DNA of 64,000 bases from Candidatus Thiodiazotropha endoloripes (GTDB taxonomy: Bacteria > Pseudomonadota > Gammaproteobacteria > Chromatiales > Chromatiaceae), in NCBI RefSeq assembly GCF_001708965.1, contig NZ_LVJW01000006.1:372001-436000 (forward strand), in the 5' to 3' direction. Made by a program: the position numbers and the translations under genes. Below the pieces are notes generated by a model. That model was not told where the DNA came from. It saw only the letters and a list, made by a program, of their open reading frames with translations, and did no database searches. This document shows positions 9,697 through 19,137 of this stretch, in pieces. The stretch's first letter is position 1. Each line of letters opens with the position of its first letter.

Positions 9697-10596
9697 ATGA
9701 AGAACCTATTACTTAAATCGATGGTTGTTTTTGGAATGTTATTTTCATCCATCACCATGGCGGCGAATATGCCAACTCACGAACCGATGGGTGGTCAAGC
9801 CTTTGGCACCAGCGTTAAAAACATCGGCGATGGATTGTATGTATTCCGCTGGTGGGTATATCGCACTTTCTTTCTTGTTACCGATGAGGGAGTCATTGTT
9901 GCCGATCCATTGAACCCCAAGGCGGCCAAGTTGTTACATAAAGAGATCCGCAAGGCCACTGATAAACCTGTAAAGTATGTGGTCTATAGCCATAATCATC
10001 ATGACCATATTTCCGGCGGAAGCATATTTAAAGAAGAGGGCGCAAAATTTATTGGACATAAGAATGTTCTGAAAGAGTTGGGTGATCACCCCCACCCTCT
10101 TACACCACTGCCCGATATCACATTCGAGGATAGCTATACCGTAAAACTGGGCGGTAGGGAGCTCGAACTGAAATACTTCGGACCGAACCATGGTGACAGT
10201 ATGGTGGTGATGCGACTTCCTAAAGAGAATGCCCTGTTTATCGTGGATATCGTAACACCGCGAAGGGTTGCTTTCAGAACCATGCCTGATTTCTGGCCTG
10301 ACGAATGGATTCGCTCGTTGAAGGAAATTGAGCAGATGGATTTTGACTACGTTATCTCTGCCCATGGCCCGGCAAACGAACCTGCTATCGATCCGGCATC
10401 AGTTGTCGCGGAGCAGCGTAACTACCTGGAAGACCTTATCGCTGCCGTAAAAGTTGAATGGGACAAAGGGATTCATAATCCGGACAAGCTCCGTCAAGTT
10501 GTAAAATTACCCAAATATAAAGAGTGGCGCTCATATGAAGCATGGTTGCCGATGAATATCGAGCGTATCTGGGCCTACTTTCACATGGCCTGGTAG
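9697..10596 (+). CDS. Secreted metallo-beta-lactamase-fold hydrolase
   Basis: A 299-residue protein with a likely Sec signal peptide (residues 1-23, ending SSITMAA). It has the metallo-beta-lactamase fold: the metal-binding motif appears as SHNHHDHISGG (about residue 99), with further ligands in YFGPNHGDS and in the ISAHGPAN region. Substrate cannot be assigned: the fold covers lactamases, lactonases, thiol hydrolases and SoxH-like proteins. AGAGGATAAAAAG precedes the start. Co-location with cytochrome b561 and a LysR regulator suggests a periplasmic oxidative or sulfur-compound role, which is inference only. Confidence 0.82.
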   Translation: MKNLLLKSMVVFGMLFSSITMAANMPTHEPMGGQAFGTSVKNIGDGLYVFRWWVYRTFFLVTDEGVIVADPLNPKAAKLLHKEIRKATDKPVKYVVYSHNHHDHISGGSIFKEEGAKFIGHKNVLKELGDHPHPLTPLPDITFEDSYTVKLGGRELELKYFGPNHGDSMVVMRLPKENALFIVDIVTPRRVAFRTMPDFWPDEWIRSLKEIEQMDFDYVISAHGPANEPAIDPASVVAEQRNYLEDLIAAVKVEWDKGIHNPDKLRQVVKLPKYKEWRSYEAWLPMNIERIWAYFHMAW

Positions 10597-10671
10597 GAAG
10601 AGCCCATATTCATAAAAGGCGCTGGATAATCCAGCGTCTTTCCACCATTAAACTCATTACTGGAGCTACCC

Positions 10672-11262
10672 ATGTGGAATGAACGATACAACAATGAAAC
10701 TTATGCTTACGGTATTAACCCCAATACATTCCTCACTGCAATGTATGACAAACTGCCATCAGGCAAGATACTTTGTATTGGAGAGGGAGAAGGGCGAAAT
10801 GCGGTATGGCTGGCAGAACAGGAGAATAGCGTAACAGCCGTGGACATATCTGAGATAGGCCTGAAAAAAGCAAATAAACTCGCTAAATCACGCGGTGTCA
10901 CGATCACCACAGTTCATTCAAACCTTGCTGACTTTGAGATTGAAAACGGAGAATGGGATGCCATTGTCTCTATCTTTTGTCACCTACCACCAGATTTACG
11001 CCATGATATTCACCGCCGCTGTGTAGAAGGCCTGCGCCCAGGCGGTGCATTCCTTCTTGAAGCCTATGCCCCCCTGCAACTGGAATACAAAACAGGTGGT
11101 CCTTCAGCGGTTGAGATGATGATGGATGTACCATCTTTAACGACTGAACTTACAGGGCTGGAATTTTTCCACTTGCAGGAGCGTGTGCGTGAGGTGATTG
11201 AGGGTGAATTTCACAATCGGGCTGGCGCTGTGGTTCAGGTATTTGCTCGAAAGTCACACTGA
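10672..11262 (+). CDS. Class I SAM-dependent methyltransferase
   Basis: A 196-residue cytoplasmic methyltransferase. The SAM-binding glycine loop reads CIGEGEGRNAVWLAEQ, followed by the acidic residue in VTAVDISEIGLKKA. The motif IV-like region is EWDAIVSIFCHLP and the later strand is LRPGGAFLLEAY. It resembles the TehB/thiopurine-type branch of small methyltransferases, but the substrate is not determined. It is the last gene of the AT-richer block, 75 bp after the hydrolase. A short stem (GGCGCTGG, then CCAGCGTC, at 10619-10638) lies in that gap. Confidence 0.82.
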   Translation: MWNERYNNETYAYGINPNTFLTAMYDKLPSGKILCIGEGEGRNAVWLAEQENSVTAVDISEIGLKKANKLAKSRGVTITTVHSNLADFEIENGEWDAIVSIFCHLPPDLRHDIHRRCVEGLRPGGAFLLEAYAPLQLEYKTGGPSAVEMMMDVPSLTTELTGLEFFHLQERVREVIEGEFHNRAGAVVQVFARKSH

Positions 11263-11548
11263 AGAGGCAAGAATCGAGATCACACCATTATTATTAAAAT
11301 ATGAATGACTCAGATTACTAGTAGGACGCACCACACTAGCCTATACCCTTTTTAGTCTTCTTTCATGAGGATAGCAGCCATACTACCCTCATAAATTTAT
11401 GTCCTCTACTGGCCGTTCCCTGCCGATGCAGCAGGCTTTGTATTCGGACTGCATTGAAGTAGTTAAACCTGGGCAGGCTTTATCCGCTGTCAGATGGCAT
11501 CCGAACCGATCTTAATAGATGCCAGATCTAATCTAGATTTCTACACCT
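11263..11548. other. Intergenic region with right copy of the degenerate inverted repeat
   Basis: No gene is seen. The stretch from about 11470 to 11548 is the right-hand counterpart, inverted, of the sequence just after 7827: TGTCAGATGGCAT, CAGATC and TACACCTTAGG correspond to the left copy. The two copies bracket the LysR-b561-hydrolase-methyltransferase block. Identity is only moderate, so chance similarity must be kept in mind. Confidence 0.35.
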
Positions 11549-11580
11549 TAGGGCCTGTTGACACTAATCCAATACGCCCT
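11549..11580. repeat. Solo arm of the dispersed palindromic element
   Basis: TAGGGCCTGTTGACACTAATCC starts at 11549 and continues into AATACGCCCTG. It matches one arm of the palindromes at 13524 and 62293 with few changes. No second arm follows. The arm supplies the stop codon and last residues of the neighbouring monooxygenase gene on the minus strand. Confidence 0.75.
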
Positions 11581-11863
11581 GCTCATACTGTTTAACCAGT
11601 TTGACCACCTCGACCTGGTACGAACGATACCATTTTTCACGCCCCATCCGCTGCGCCTTTAAATGGACCTGATCACGCTTCCACTTAACAAACTGTTCCT
11701 CGTCTCGCCAATAGGAGATCGAAATTTCTCGATCCCCCTCCTGGTAAGATTCAAACGAACTACAACCATACAACTCCATCGCGCGGGACCTCAGCTGTGA
11801 AGCTGTTTCGTAGTAGCTGGAATCGAGGTCGGCTATCACAGCTTTAAAGATGACGGCATACAT
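11564..11863 (-). CDS. Antibiotic biosynthesis monooxygenase-like (ABM domain) protein
   Basis: A 99-residue small protein of the dimeric alpha/beta-barrel ABM fold. Typical elements are the start MYAVIFKAVIADLD, the central FESYQEGDREISISYW and WYRSYQVEVV. Relatives are cofactor-free monooxygenases or stress proteins of unknown substrate. The last residues (about QGVLD) and the stop lie inside a solo arm of the dispersed repeat, so the original C-terminus may have been replaced by the insertion. It follows hyuB on the same strand with a 50-bp gap, and may be co-transcribed. Confidence 0.75.
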   Translation of the reverse strand: MYAVIFKAVIADLDSSYYETASQLRSRAMELYGCSSFESYQEGDREISISYWRDEEQFVKWKRDQVHLKAQRMGREKWYRSYQVEVVKLVKQYEQGVLD

Positions 11864-11913
11864 AAATTATTTCCATGAGTTTCCGTATCGTTCCTGGATG
11901 TTGACCGCTTCAA

Positions 11914-13458
11914 TTAACCGCTCTCGACATCACCCCAGCCACCGCCGCCAGGTGTTTCGATGGTCAACAGGTCACCACGCTCCACATCCAGATTCACCTT
12001 GCCAGCGAGCCGTTGTCCATTATGCCGATTCACACCATGGCCGCCTGGGCCGCCACCATCCATACCCCAGGGCTTGTTACGTCTGCGTTCAGTCAACAGC
12101 GTCACCTGGGTTGGCGCGAGGAATCGGAAACTTCGCACCAGCCCCTCTCCACCCTGACGCCTGCCGTGTCCGGCTGAGCCATTTCTCAAGGCATAACGCT
12201 CGATACGCAAGGGAAAGCGACTCTCGATCACCTCCACCGGTGTGTTTAAGGTATTGGTCATGTGAGTCTGCATACCGCTTAAACCACCGCCCAGGCGCCC
12301 AGCGCCCATACCACCACCGATGGTTTCATAGTAGTCCCAGCGACCCCTCTCATGATCACTGCCCATCGCCAGGTTATTCATACTCCCCTGGCTCGCTGCA
12401 GGAATCTCATCAGGGATCGCCTGTGCCAAGGCACCAAGTACCACATCGACCACTCGAGTGCTGGTCTCCACGTTACCCGCCGCTACGGCAGCCGGGCGAC
12501 GGGCATTGAGCAGGCAACCCTCAGGCACAATCAACTGAATTGCATTGAAACTACCAGCACAGGCTGGAGTCTGCTCAGGCATCAGGCAGCGAAAACAGTA
12601 GTAGACTGCGGCCGCGGCAACCGGTAAAGGACAGTTGATGTTACCGGGCACCTGCGGGGCGGTACCTGTAAAATCCACAACCAATCGATCAGCTTCCACA
12701 CGGATCCTGACACGGATTGGAATATCCTGACTGCCCTGCCCATCATCATCCATCAGATCCTCGAATCGGTACTCGCCTGGCGGCAATCGCCTCAGGGCAT
12801 CGCCAGCCAATCGCTCCGCATAGGCATTGAGGGCAGTGAGCCCATCCAGAAAACCTGCCCTGCCCCACTCACTGATCAGTCCCTGCAGGCGTTTCAGACC
12901 GTTCCGGTTGGCGCTGATCTGGGCGGCAAAGTCACCTCTCGACTCAACCGGATTACGATTCTCAGCCGTGAGTTCTACCAGGAAGGCCTCATCCAATCGC
13001 CCCGCCTCAATCAACTTTGCTGGGGGTATGATCCGCCCTTCCTGGTGCAGATGATCCGAGACCGGCATTGAGCCTGGAGAATCAGCCCCGATATCCGCAT
13101 GGTGAGCCCGATTGACCAAAAATGCGCTTAACAGGCCGTCACAAAAGAGCGGCGCGATCAGCGTGACATCCGGCAGATGGGTTCCTCCCATGAAAGGATC
13201 GTTGAGTACCACCATATCCCCATCCTGCCACTCGATTTGGGCGACAATATCCGCCATCGCATAGGCCATGCTGCCGAGATGCACCGGGATATGGGCCGCC
13301 TGGGCAGAGAGTTCACCGGCCGCATCGAACACGGCACAGGAGAAATCCAACCGATCACGGATATTGGGAGAGAAGGCGGCATTGCGCAACACCGCACCCA
13401 TCTCATCGCATACCGCCTCGAGCCGGGATGAAAATATACTCAGTTCAATAGGATCCAT
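11914..13458 (-). CDS. Hydantoinase B/oxoprolinase family protein
   Basis: A 514-residue protein of the HyuB family, the beta half of ATP-dependent N-methylhydantoinases and 5-oxoprolinases. Recognisable stretches are [20 protein letters not shown] at the start, [32 protein letters not shown], and the glycine-rich end [12 protein letters not shown]. In most genomes a HyuA subunit gene is adjacent. None is seen here: upstream is a repeat and divergent sodB, and downstream is the ABM protein. The partner may be encoded elsewhere, or a bifunctional arrangement lost. The substrate is therefore not assigned. Confidence 0.88.
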   Translation of the reverse strand: MDPIELSIFSSRLEAVCDEMGAVLRNAAFSPNIRDRLDFSCAVFDAAGELSAQAAHIPVHLGSMAYAMADIVAQIEWQDGDMVVLNDPFMGGTHLPDVTLIAPLFCDGLLSAFLVNRAHHADIGADSPGSMPVSDHLHQEGRIIPPAKLIEAGRLDEAFLVELTAENRNPVESRGDFAAQISANRNGLKRLQGLISEWGRAGFLDGLTALNAYAERLAGDALRRLPPGEYRFEDLMDDDGQGSQDIPIRVRIRVEADRLVVDFTGTAPQVPGNINCPLPVAAAAVYYCFRCLMPEQTPACAGSFNAIQLIVPEGCLLNARRPAAVAAGNVETSTRVVDVVLGALAQAIPDEIPAASQGSMNNLAMGSDHERGRWDYYETIGGGMGAGRLGGGLSGMQTHMTNTLNTPVEVIESRFPLRIERYALRNGSAGHGRRQGGEGLVRSFRFLAPTQVTLLTERRRNKPWGMDGGGPGGHGVNRHNGQRLAGKVNLDVERGDLLTIETPGGGGWGDVESG

Positions 13459-13523
13459 TTCAAAGTCGTCATCAATCAGTCAATCAGAGATGCTAGTATT
13501 AACCCGGCGACTGTCAGTCTACG

Positions 13524-13587
13524 CTAGGGTCCATTAACACGAATCCAGTACGTCCTGCCGGGACTGGATTCGTGTTAACGGACCTAG
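13524..13587. mobile_element. Complete palindromic miniature element, copy 1
   Basis: An inverted repeat with arms 13524-13549 and 13563-13587 around a 13-base centre. The left arm begins CTAGGGTCCATTAACACG and the right arm mirrors it with one base missing and one mismatch. Both ends sit in CTAG. It lies between the divergent hyuB and sodB genes, and matches the perfect copy at 62293-62358. No coding capacity. Confidence 0.8.
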
Positions 13588-13743
13588 GTCGCCTGGTTAC
13601 TATTTTCCCTCACAAGCTACCCAGTTGCATCCCCGCCATGGCATGGATAGAATAGCTGACCATTCTACTAGGTTTTTATCGCCTCCCTGAGCGCATGGGA
13701 GGGTCAAGAATTCAATAACACGACAACAAAGGAGTATTAACTC

Positions 13744-14325
13744 ATGGCACATGAACTACCTGCCCTGCCCTATGCAATTGATGCCCTGGAGCCGGTGATC
13801 TCCAAAGAGACCCTGGAGTTCCACCACGGTAAGCACCATAACACCTATGTGACCAATCTGAACAACCTGATACCGGGAACCGAATTTGAAAGCGCTTCTC
13901 TGGAAGATATCATCATGAAATCCTCCGCTGGCGTATTCAACAATGCGGCTCAGATCTGGAACCACACTTTCTACTGGAACTGCCTGCGCAGCCCAAGCGA
14001 TGACAACGCTCCCAGTGGTGCACTGGCTGATGCCATCAACAACACATTCGGTTCATTCGACGAGTTCAAGAAACAGTTCGCCACCTCCGGTGCCACCAAC
14101 TTCGGTTCCGGCTGGACCTGGCTGGTACAGAATGCAGACGGCAGTCTGGAGATCTTCAACACCTCCAATGCCGGATGCCCGATGACCTCCGGTAAAAAGG
14201 CACTGCTCACCGCCGATGTCTGGGAACACGCCTACTACATCGATTATCGCAATGCCCGTCCTGCCTATCTTGAAGCCTTCTGGAAGGTGGTCAACTGGGA
14301 TTTTGTTGCCGACAACATGAGCTGA
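13744..14325 (+). CDS. sodB: Superoxide dismutase, iron type
   Basis: A 193-residue cytoplasmic Fe-superoxide dismutase that disproportionates superoxide. Metal ligands are visible as His in [11 protein letters not shown], His in [11 protein letters not shown], and Asp and His in [11 protein letters not shown]. The Gln in AAQIWNH and [11 protein letters not shown] favour iron rather than manganese. Length equals the family norm. GGAGTATTAACTC precedes the ATG. A complete palindromic element lies about 160 bp upstream, between sodB and divergent hyuB, and a strong hairpin follows the stop. Confidence 0.95.
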   Translation: MAHELPALPYAIDALEPVISKETLEFHHGKHHNTYVTNLNNLIPGTEFESASLEDIIMKSSAGVFNNAAQIWNHTFYWNCLRSPSDDNAPSGALADAINNTFGSFDEFKKQFATSGATNFGSGWTWLVQNADGSLEIFNTSNAGCPMTSGKKALLTADVWEHAYYIDYRNARPAYLEAFWKVVNWDFVADNMS

Positions 14326-14333
14326 TCCCGATG

Positions 14334-14361
14334 TCTCCCGACACACGATTGTGTCGGGAGA
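14334..14361 (+). terminator. Hairpin after sodB
   Basis: A perfect 12-bp stem, TCTCCCGACACA (14334-14345) and its complement (14350-14361), with a CGAT loop. It starts 9 bases after the sodB stop. The following bases are not a clear T-run, so it may stabilise the 3' end rather than act as a classical intrinsic terminator. Confidence 0.6.
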
Positions 14362-14554
14362 TCAATCAGACCAATATCAATCACACACTCCTCCCTCGCG
14401 AAATACCTTCTTCGCAAACCCGCTTCATTTCAACACCGCTATCTTCTCGAAAGTGTCACAGCTTCGGCATCAGCAGGAAATAAAGCCCTTTTATGGTGGC
14501 AACCGGTATTCATGGAATCCAAATCAAGCACCATAATAATCTGAGGAATCGAGT

Positions 14555-15835
14555 ATGCGAGTGAAAAAGATGCTGCAGACACTGGTAATCATCACGACAA
14601 CCACCATTATGGTGAGCGGTTGTTTTGCCGGTATTCAAGATAATCGAGAGGATGACGAGCGCGAGGTTGAGCGGATTCGTCTGACCACCCAACTGGGCCC
14701 CCGTCCTTTCTACCTGGTCGACGACATGGATGAAGGTGAACTTAAGCAGGAACTGCAGGAGTGCAGCCAAAAGAAGAAGTTTAAAAAGAGTGACTTCTCC
14801 ATCGGCCACCGGGGCGCTGCGATGCAGTTTCCGGAACATACCAAGGAGTCCTATGTAGCCGCGGCACGCATGGGTGCCGGTATACTCGAGTGTGACGTCA
14901 CCTTCACCAAGGACCGGGAACTGGTCTGCCGTCACTCACAATGCGATCTGCACACCACCACCAACATCCTGGCTACCCCACTGGCGGCAAAATGTTCCCA
15001 GCCCTTTGTCCCGGCTGAGATCGACCCAAACACCGGTGAGGTGATCACCCCGGCCTCGGCACGCTGCTGCACCAGTGACATCACCCTGGAGGAGTTCAAA
15101 ACCCTGCAGGGTAAAATGGATGCGGGCAACCGGGCGGCAACCACCGTCGAAGAGTATCTGGATGCCACACCAAGCTGGCGTACGGACCTCTATATGGGTA
15201 ACGGTACTCTGATGACCCATGCGGAGAGCATCGTGCTGTTCAAACAGCTTGGTGCCAAGATGACACCGGAACTGAAGTCACCCAGCGTCGATATGCCTTA
15301 TCAGGGTGACTACACCCAACAGGACTATGCTCAACAGATGATCGATGAGTACAAGGATGCCGGGGTAAAACCCAAGCATGTGTTCGCCCAGTCATTCAAC
15401 CTGGACGACGTACTCTACTGGATCAACCATGAGCCACGCTTCGGCAAACAGGCCGTCTATCTGGATGGCAGTAACGATCCTGACCAGGCCAAGCAGACCA
15501 TCGACATGATGTCCTACCTTGCGGAACAGGGTGTGAATTATCTGGCGCCTGCCATGTGGGCCCTGGTAACAGCGGAAAATGGTGAAATCGTACCTTCCGA
15601 ATACGCGATTGCGGCAAGAGCCCATGGCATCGACCTGATCACCTGGACACTGGAGCGTTCCGGGCTGCTGGCGAGTGGTGGCGGCTGGTACTACCAGAGC
15701 ATCAGTGATGTCACTGATAACGATGGTGACATGCTGGTACTGCTGGATGTGTTGGCCCAGGATGTGGGTATCAAAGGTATCTTCTCCGACTGGCCGGCAA
15801 CCGTAACCTTCTACGCCAACTGCAAAGGCCTGTAA
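14555..15835 (+). CDS. Glycerophosphodiester phosphodiesterase family lipoprotein
   Basis: A 426-residue exported protein. A lipoprotein signal ends in the lipobox VSGC at about residue 23, predicting a lipid-anchored envelope protein. The GDPD TIM-barrel is marked by [35 protein letters not shown] and [10 protein letters not shown], with general catalytic residues (His, Arg, Glu, Asp, His) present. It would hydrolyse glycerophosphodiesters to glycerol-3-phosphate and an alcohol. It is longer than cytoplasmic UgpQ and closer in layout to periplasmic GlpQ-like enzymes. GAGGAATCGAG precedes the start. It converges with pyruvate kinase across a shared hairpin. Confidence 0.85.
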   Translation: MRVKKMLQTLVIITTTTIMVSGCFAGIQDNREDDEREVERIRLTTQLGPRPFYLVDDMDEGELKQELQECSQKKKFKKSDFSIGHRGAAMQFPEHTKESYVAAARMGAGILECDVTFTKDRELVCRHSQCDLHTTTNILATPLAAKCSQPFVPAEIDPNTGEVITPASARCCTSDITLEEFKTLQGKMDAGNRAATTVEEYLDATPSWRTDLYMGNGTLMTHAESIVLFKQLGAKMTPELKSPSVDMPYQGDYTQQDYAQQMIDEYKDAGVKPKHVFAQSFNLDDVLYWINHEPRFGKQAVYLDGSNDPDQAKQTIDMMSYLAEQGVNYLAPAMWALVTAENGEIVPSEYAIAARAHGIDLITWTLERSGLLASGGGWYYQSISDVTDNDGDMLVLLDVLAQDVGIKGIFSDWPATVTFYANCKGL

Positions 15836-15854
15836 GCTAACCGGTCAGATGATC

Positions 15855-15882
15855 GGCAGATTCTCAGGGAGGAGAATCTGCC
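15855..15882. terminator. Bidirectional hairpin terminator candidate
   Basis: An 11-bp perfect stem GGCAGATTCTC (15855-15865) with its complement at 15872-15882 and a six-base loop. It is placed between the stops of two convergent genes, the phosphodiesterase and pyruvate kinase, so it could end transcripts from both sides. Flanking T-runs are weak. Confidence 0.6.
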
Positions 15883-15883
15883 T

Positions 15884-17323
15884 TCAGTCGACCGACATCA
15901 CCTTGATCAGATTGGTACCACCGGTCGACTGAGTGGAACCACTGGTTGCAATCACCACATCACCAACCGTCAACAGACCTCGATGTTTCGCCTGTTCGAT
16001 GCAGTAGTCCACCTTCGCATCATCGTTATGCTCTTCGGCATCGAGCATGGGTATCACCCCCCAGTTCATACACAATCGCCGGGTAACCCGGGGTGAGTGG
16101 GTTACCGCCAGGATCGGACACTCCGGACGATGTTTGGAGATCAGACGCGAGGTGAAGCCACTCTCGGTGAGGCTGATGATTGCAGCCGCATGCAGCTGAT
16201 CAGCCATGGTGACCGCGGAACGGCTGACCGCTTCGGTGACCACATTGGAGGCATGGGGGAGTATGTGTTGCAGATAACCGTATTCACGTAGCGAAGCCTC
16301 CGTACGCACCGCCAGTCGCTCCATGGTGCTGACCGATTCGACCGGATAGTCTCCCATGGCGGTCTCACCGGAGAGCATCAACGCGGAAGAGCCATCCAGA
16401 ATGGCATTTGCCACATCACTGGCTTCTGCCCGGGTCGGCTTGGGATTCTGCTCCATCGAGGCGAGCATCTGAGTGGCGGTAATCACCGGCTTGCCGTTGC
16501 TGACGGTGATACGGATGATCTTCTTCTGCATACTGGGCACATCCGCCAGCGGCAACTCCACACCCATGTCACCCCGGGCAACCATAATGCCGTCAGCGGC
16601 GCTGACAATCGATTCCAGGTTCTCGATACCGGCCCGATTCTCGATCTTGGCAATGATCGGAATCTTACTCTCCCGTTCAGCCAGGATCTCTCTCATCCGT
16701 TCAATTTCCACCGCCTGCTGAATGAAGGAAGCGGCAATGTAGTCCACCTCGTTCTCAGCGGCGAAAGCGAGCTCCTGCAGAATATCATCACGTTGAGCGG
16801 TCTCGACAGCGGTCATCGACAGCTGGGTATTGGGCAGATTGACCCCTTTGTTCTCCTTCAACATGCCACCCAGCACCACCGTACAGCTGATCTCATCACC
16901 CACCACCTTGTCGACAGTCAGCTCCATCGCGCCATCATCGAGCAGGATCACATCGCCCGGCCCTACCTCCTTACTGAGCCGATCATAGGTTACCGAGACA
17001 CCTTGCTCATCACCGATTCGTTCATCTGTATAGAGTGAAAAGTGACCACCGGAGTGCAGCTCCACAATACCCTGTTGAAGTTGACCGGTGCGGATCTCGA
17101 CACCACGGGTATCGATCATGATGGCTACCGGTATCCGCAGGTTCTCCGATGCCTGTCTGATCCGTGCGATACGCTGTTTGTGCTCTTGATAACTGCCGTG
17201 TGACAGATTCAATCTTGCCACACTCATCCCGGCGCGGATCATCGCTTCGAGGGTCTTCACACTATCCGAGGCTGGACCGATGGTTGCGACGATCTTGGTT
17301 TTTCTGATCAGTGGGATGGACAT
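15884..17323 (-). CDS. pyk: Pyruvate kinase
   Basis: A 479-residue glycolytic enzyme transferring phosphate from phosphoenolpyruvate to ADP. It begins RKTKIVATIGPASD, a standard N-terminus, and carries ARLNLSHGSYQEH, the active-site signature IIAKIENRAGIENL, MVARGDMGVELPL, ATQMLASM and TRAEASDVANAILDG. The C-terminal allosteric domain is complete, ending near TGGTNLIKVMSVD. Length is typical of type II bacterial pyruvate kinase. It is monocistronic as far as visible; the GDSL esterase gene lies 76 bp upstream on the same strand. Confidence 0.96.
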   Translation of the reverse strand: MSIPLIRKTKIVATIGPASDSVKTLEAMIRAGMSVARLNLSHGSYQEHKQRIARIRQASENLRIPVAIMIDTRGVEIRTGQLQQGIVELHSGGHFSLYTDERIGDEQGVSVTYDRLSKEVGPGDVILLDDGAMELTVDKVVGDEISCTVVLGGMLKENKGVNLPNTQLSMTAVETAQRDDILQELAFAAENEVDYIAASFIQQAVEIERMREILAERESKIPIIAKIENRAGIENLESIVSAADGIMVARGDMGVELPLADVPSMQKKIIRITVSNGKPVITATQMLASMEQNPKPTRAEASDVANAILDGSSALMLSGETAMGDYPVESVSTMERLAVRTEASLREYGYLQHILPHASNVVTEAVSRSAVTMADQLHAAAIISLTESGFTSRLISKHRPECPILAVTHSPRVTRRLCMNWGVIPMLDAEEHNDDAKVDYCIEQAKHRGLLTVGDVVIATSGSTQSTGGTNLIKVMSVD

Positions 17324-17399
17324 GGGTTATTCTTTATTTGGAGGCAACTCTTAGGGTCTGACTCTCGCCAGAGTGTGCCACATCCAGCACAATGTCAAA

Positions 17400-18470
17400 C
17401 TATAACCAAAGCACGGACCGACAGGCCACATCCCTCTGTTTTCTGCCTGGATGACAATACACTTCTGATGCCCGCATGAATGACTGATAGCTTTTAAATG
17501 CCATTCCACCAATGACTCGATGCGCCTTTGCGGTTGGATGAATACCATCCCAAAACAGATACCGATTGGGTTGTTTGCAGCTTGAGGGCTGCTGATCCGG
17601 CATCACACAGGCATCCTCCATATTGGTCATTTGAAACGCTTCGGGGTCGTCTACCATCCGCCGTGTGCTGCCAGCAAAATCGATGCGGATGATTTTCAAG
17701 CCTGGAGAGCTCTGCTCAAGCACATCGAGCAGGCCTGCCAACTCACTGTTGAATTTGGCGGAGAGTATTGCCGCGCTGATTGCTGCCCCGGGCAGTATGG
17801 CATCCAATCTGTTGACTGCGGGCGTTATGGAGATATCGGGTACATTGGCAACCATCAGGGTCGTTGCCCCCCCACTGTAGAGAGCGATCACCGCATCTGA
17901 AATGGCACTCAGCGCATTGGCAATAATCTCCGCACTCAGTAACCCGCTACTATCCTGTGCCAGGGCCGACACCGCATCCCGAACATCGTTGCCGCCAAGT
18001 GCCAGCACATAGAGTGCGCGATCGGCAACCTGACCCTGGGCATCAGCCTGGAACATGCCCAGCTGACTTGCCAGATTGACACCCTGACCGAAGTCCCTGG
18101 CCCGGGCACCGCCAACCGCATAGTTGGTCATCTTCAACTCATCCTCATTCTCCCCTTTGAAGGCTGGTCCTGCGCTCTCCTGCAGATCGAGTTTTTCGGC
18201 AAACCACTCCACCCAGGTCTTACCGTTACTGAAATGGTTGCCGCCCCTGGCATAGGGCGCATTCGGTACCAGAAACTGATCCAGTGTGCTGTAGGGAGGT
18301 TTGAGTGCGATACCGGTCAGATGAAAAGCGTTACCCGGATCGGAGAGGCTGTCACCAAATATCACCAGACGTTCGAAGGGTTTAGCGGCACTGGCCAATC
18401 CCGGTGCAAGCAGTAAAGCGACAACCAGAAATACCGCTGGAGCGGCGAAATTCCGCTTTATCAATGTCAT
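17400..18470 (-). CDS. Secreted GDSL/SGNH esterase or lipase
   Basis: A 356-residue protein with an N-terminal signal peptide (about residues 1-28, ending GLASA). SGNH hydrolase blocks are present: block I VIFGDSLSDPGN with the nucleophilic Ser, block III ALGGNDVRDA, and block V DGIHPTAKAHRV with the catalytic Asp/His pair. It resembles phospholipase/lecithinase-type GDSL enzymes. An outer-membrane autotransporter domain found in some relatives is absent. The substrate could be a lipid ester, but is not determined. It lies upstream of pyk on the same strand. Confidence 0.83.
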   Translation of the reverse strand: MTLIKRNFAAPAVFLVVALLLAPGLASAAKPFERLVIFGDSLSDPGNAFHLTGIALKPPYSTLDQFLVPNAPYARGGNHFSNGKTWVEWFAEKLDLQESAGPAFKGENEDELKMTNYAVGGARARDFGQGVNLASQLGMFQADAQGQVADRALYVLALGGNDVRDAVSALAQDSSGLLSAEIIANALSAISDAVIALYSGGATTLMVANVPDISITPAVNRLDAILPGAAISAAILSAKFNSELAGLLDVLEQSSPGLKIIRIDFAGSTRRMVDDPEAFQMTNMEDACVMPDQQPSSCKQPNRYLFWDGIHPTAKAHRVIGGMAFKSYQSFMRASEVYCHPGRKQRDVACRSVLWL

Positions 18471-18580
18471 CCCCTTTTTTATTTATAAGCCGAAACGCTG
18501 CATGCAAACAGAGAGTTTGATGGCAACAGGCTACGGATGTTCCCTAGGGGCTGAGGGGATTCGCTTGAAAGGCCAGTGAC

Positions 18581-18886
18581 TCATCCGCCTCCCCGCCTGA
18601 AGCTTAGCTCAAATCTGGAAAAAAAATCGCTTACCTGCTGTGGTGAGGCGCCATGGAAGATAAAATCGACTTGAGTACGGGGCATCGACAGAGCGCCCAT
18701 TCTGATGATCTGCTCCTCGGCGAGCAGAATTTCCATATCAAGACCGTCCCTGGTGATCAAAAACCGTCTTCCCTGATCCTCCACCCTTATCCGGTAGTCA
18801 CGCTTCATAGGCTGAAGACTGCGCAGAAATTCACCATGGCTGATCGCCATCAAGCGGCATTCCTGATGATCCACCGCCCGTCTCAA
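18581..18886 (-). CDS. Small conserved-looking protein of the aldehyde oxidoreductase cluster, function unknown
   Basis: A 101-residue soluble protein with no motif I recognise. The middle reads YRIRVEDQGRRFLITRDG and the end is FELSFRRGGG. Initiation is predicted at a TTG (18886) overlapping the TGA of the MoaD-like gene by four bases, as expected for translational coupling. A GTG at 18874 or an internal ATG about 36 bases downstream are alternatives. It is last in the ferredoxin-AOR-FAD-MoaD series. Position matches the fifth gene of AorABCDE-type operons, so a role in enzyme maturation is a reasonable guess. Confidence 0.65.
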   Translation of the reverse strand: MRRAVDHQECRLMAISHGEFLRSLQPMKRDYRIRVEDQGRRFLITRDGLDMEILLAEEQIIRMGALSMPRTQVDFIFHGASPQQVSDFFSRFELSFRRGGG

Positions 18887-19137
18887 CCCCCCGCAACCGG
18901 GGGCCAGAGAGCAATACTGTCGCCATCCTTGAGGCTGTGGTTATCTCTTTTTGAAGGCGGCACGAAGAGTCCGTTGCATACCACCAGATGGGCCTGCTCC
19001 CTGGGTACCTGATACTTATCCATCAGATCGTAGACCGTAGACCCTTCAGGCATTTCAACCCGAACCGCATGATCCTTGGCGCCTGCCGGCAGATAGCTCA
19101 TCAAGCTGGCAAACAGCTTAAATTCCACCTGAATCAC
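18883..19137 (-). CDS. MoaD/ThiS-family sulfur carrier protein
   Basis: An 84-residue ubiquitin-fold protein. It begins MIQVEFKLFASLMSYLPAG and ends in the Gly-Gly typical of MoaD and ThiS, whose C-terminus is adenylated and thiocarboxylated to donate sulfur, here probably for the pterin dithiolene of a tungsten cofactor. The start is GTG at 19137, where GTGA overlaps the stop of the FAD-subunit gene. That gives the normal MoaD length; a longer open frame upstream is rejected. A dedicated MoaD-like gene inside an aldehyde oxidoreductase cluster is known from Aromatoleum-type aor operons. Confidence 0.82.
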   Translation of the reverse strand: MIQVEFKLFASLMSYLPAGAKDHAVRVEMPEGSTVYDLMDKYQVPREQAHLVVCNGLFVPPSKRDNHSLKDGDSIALWPPVAGG

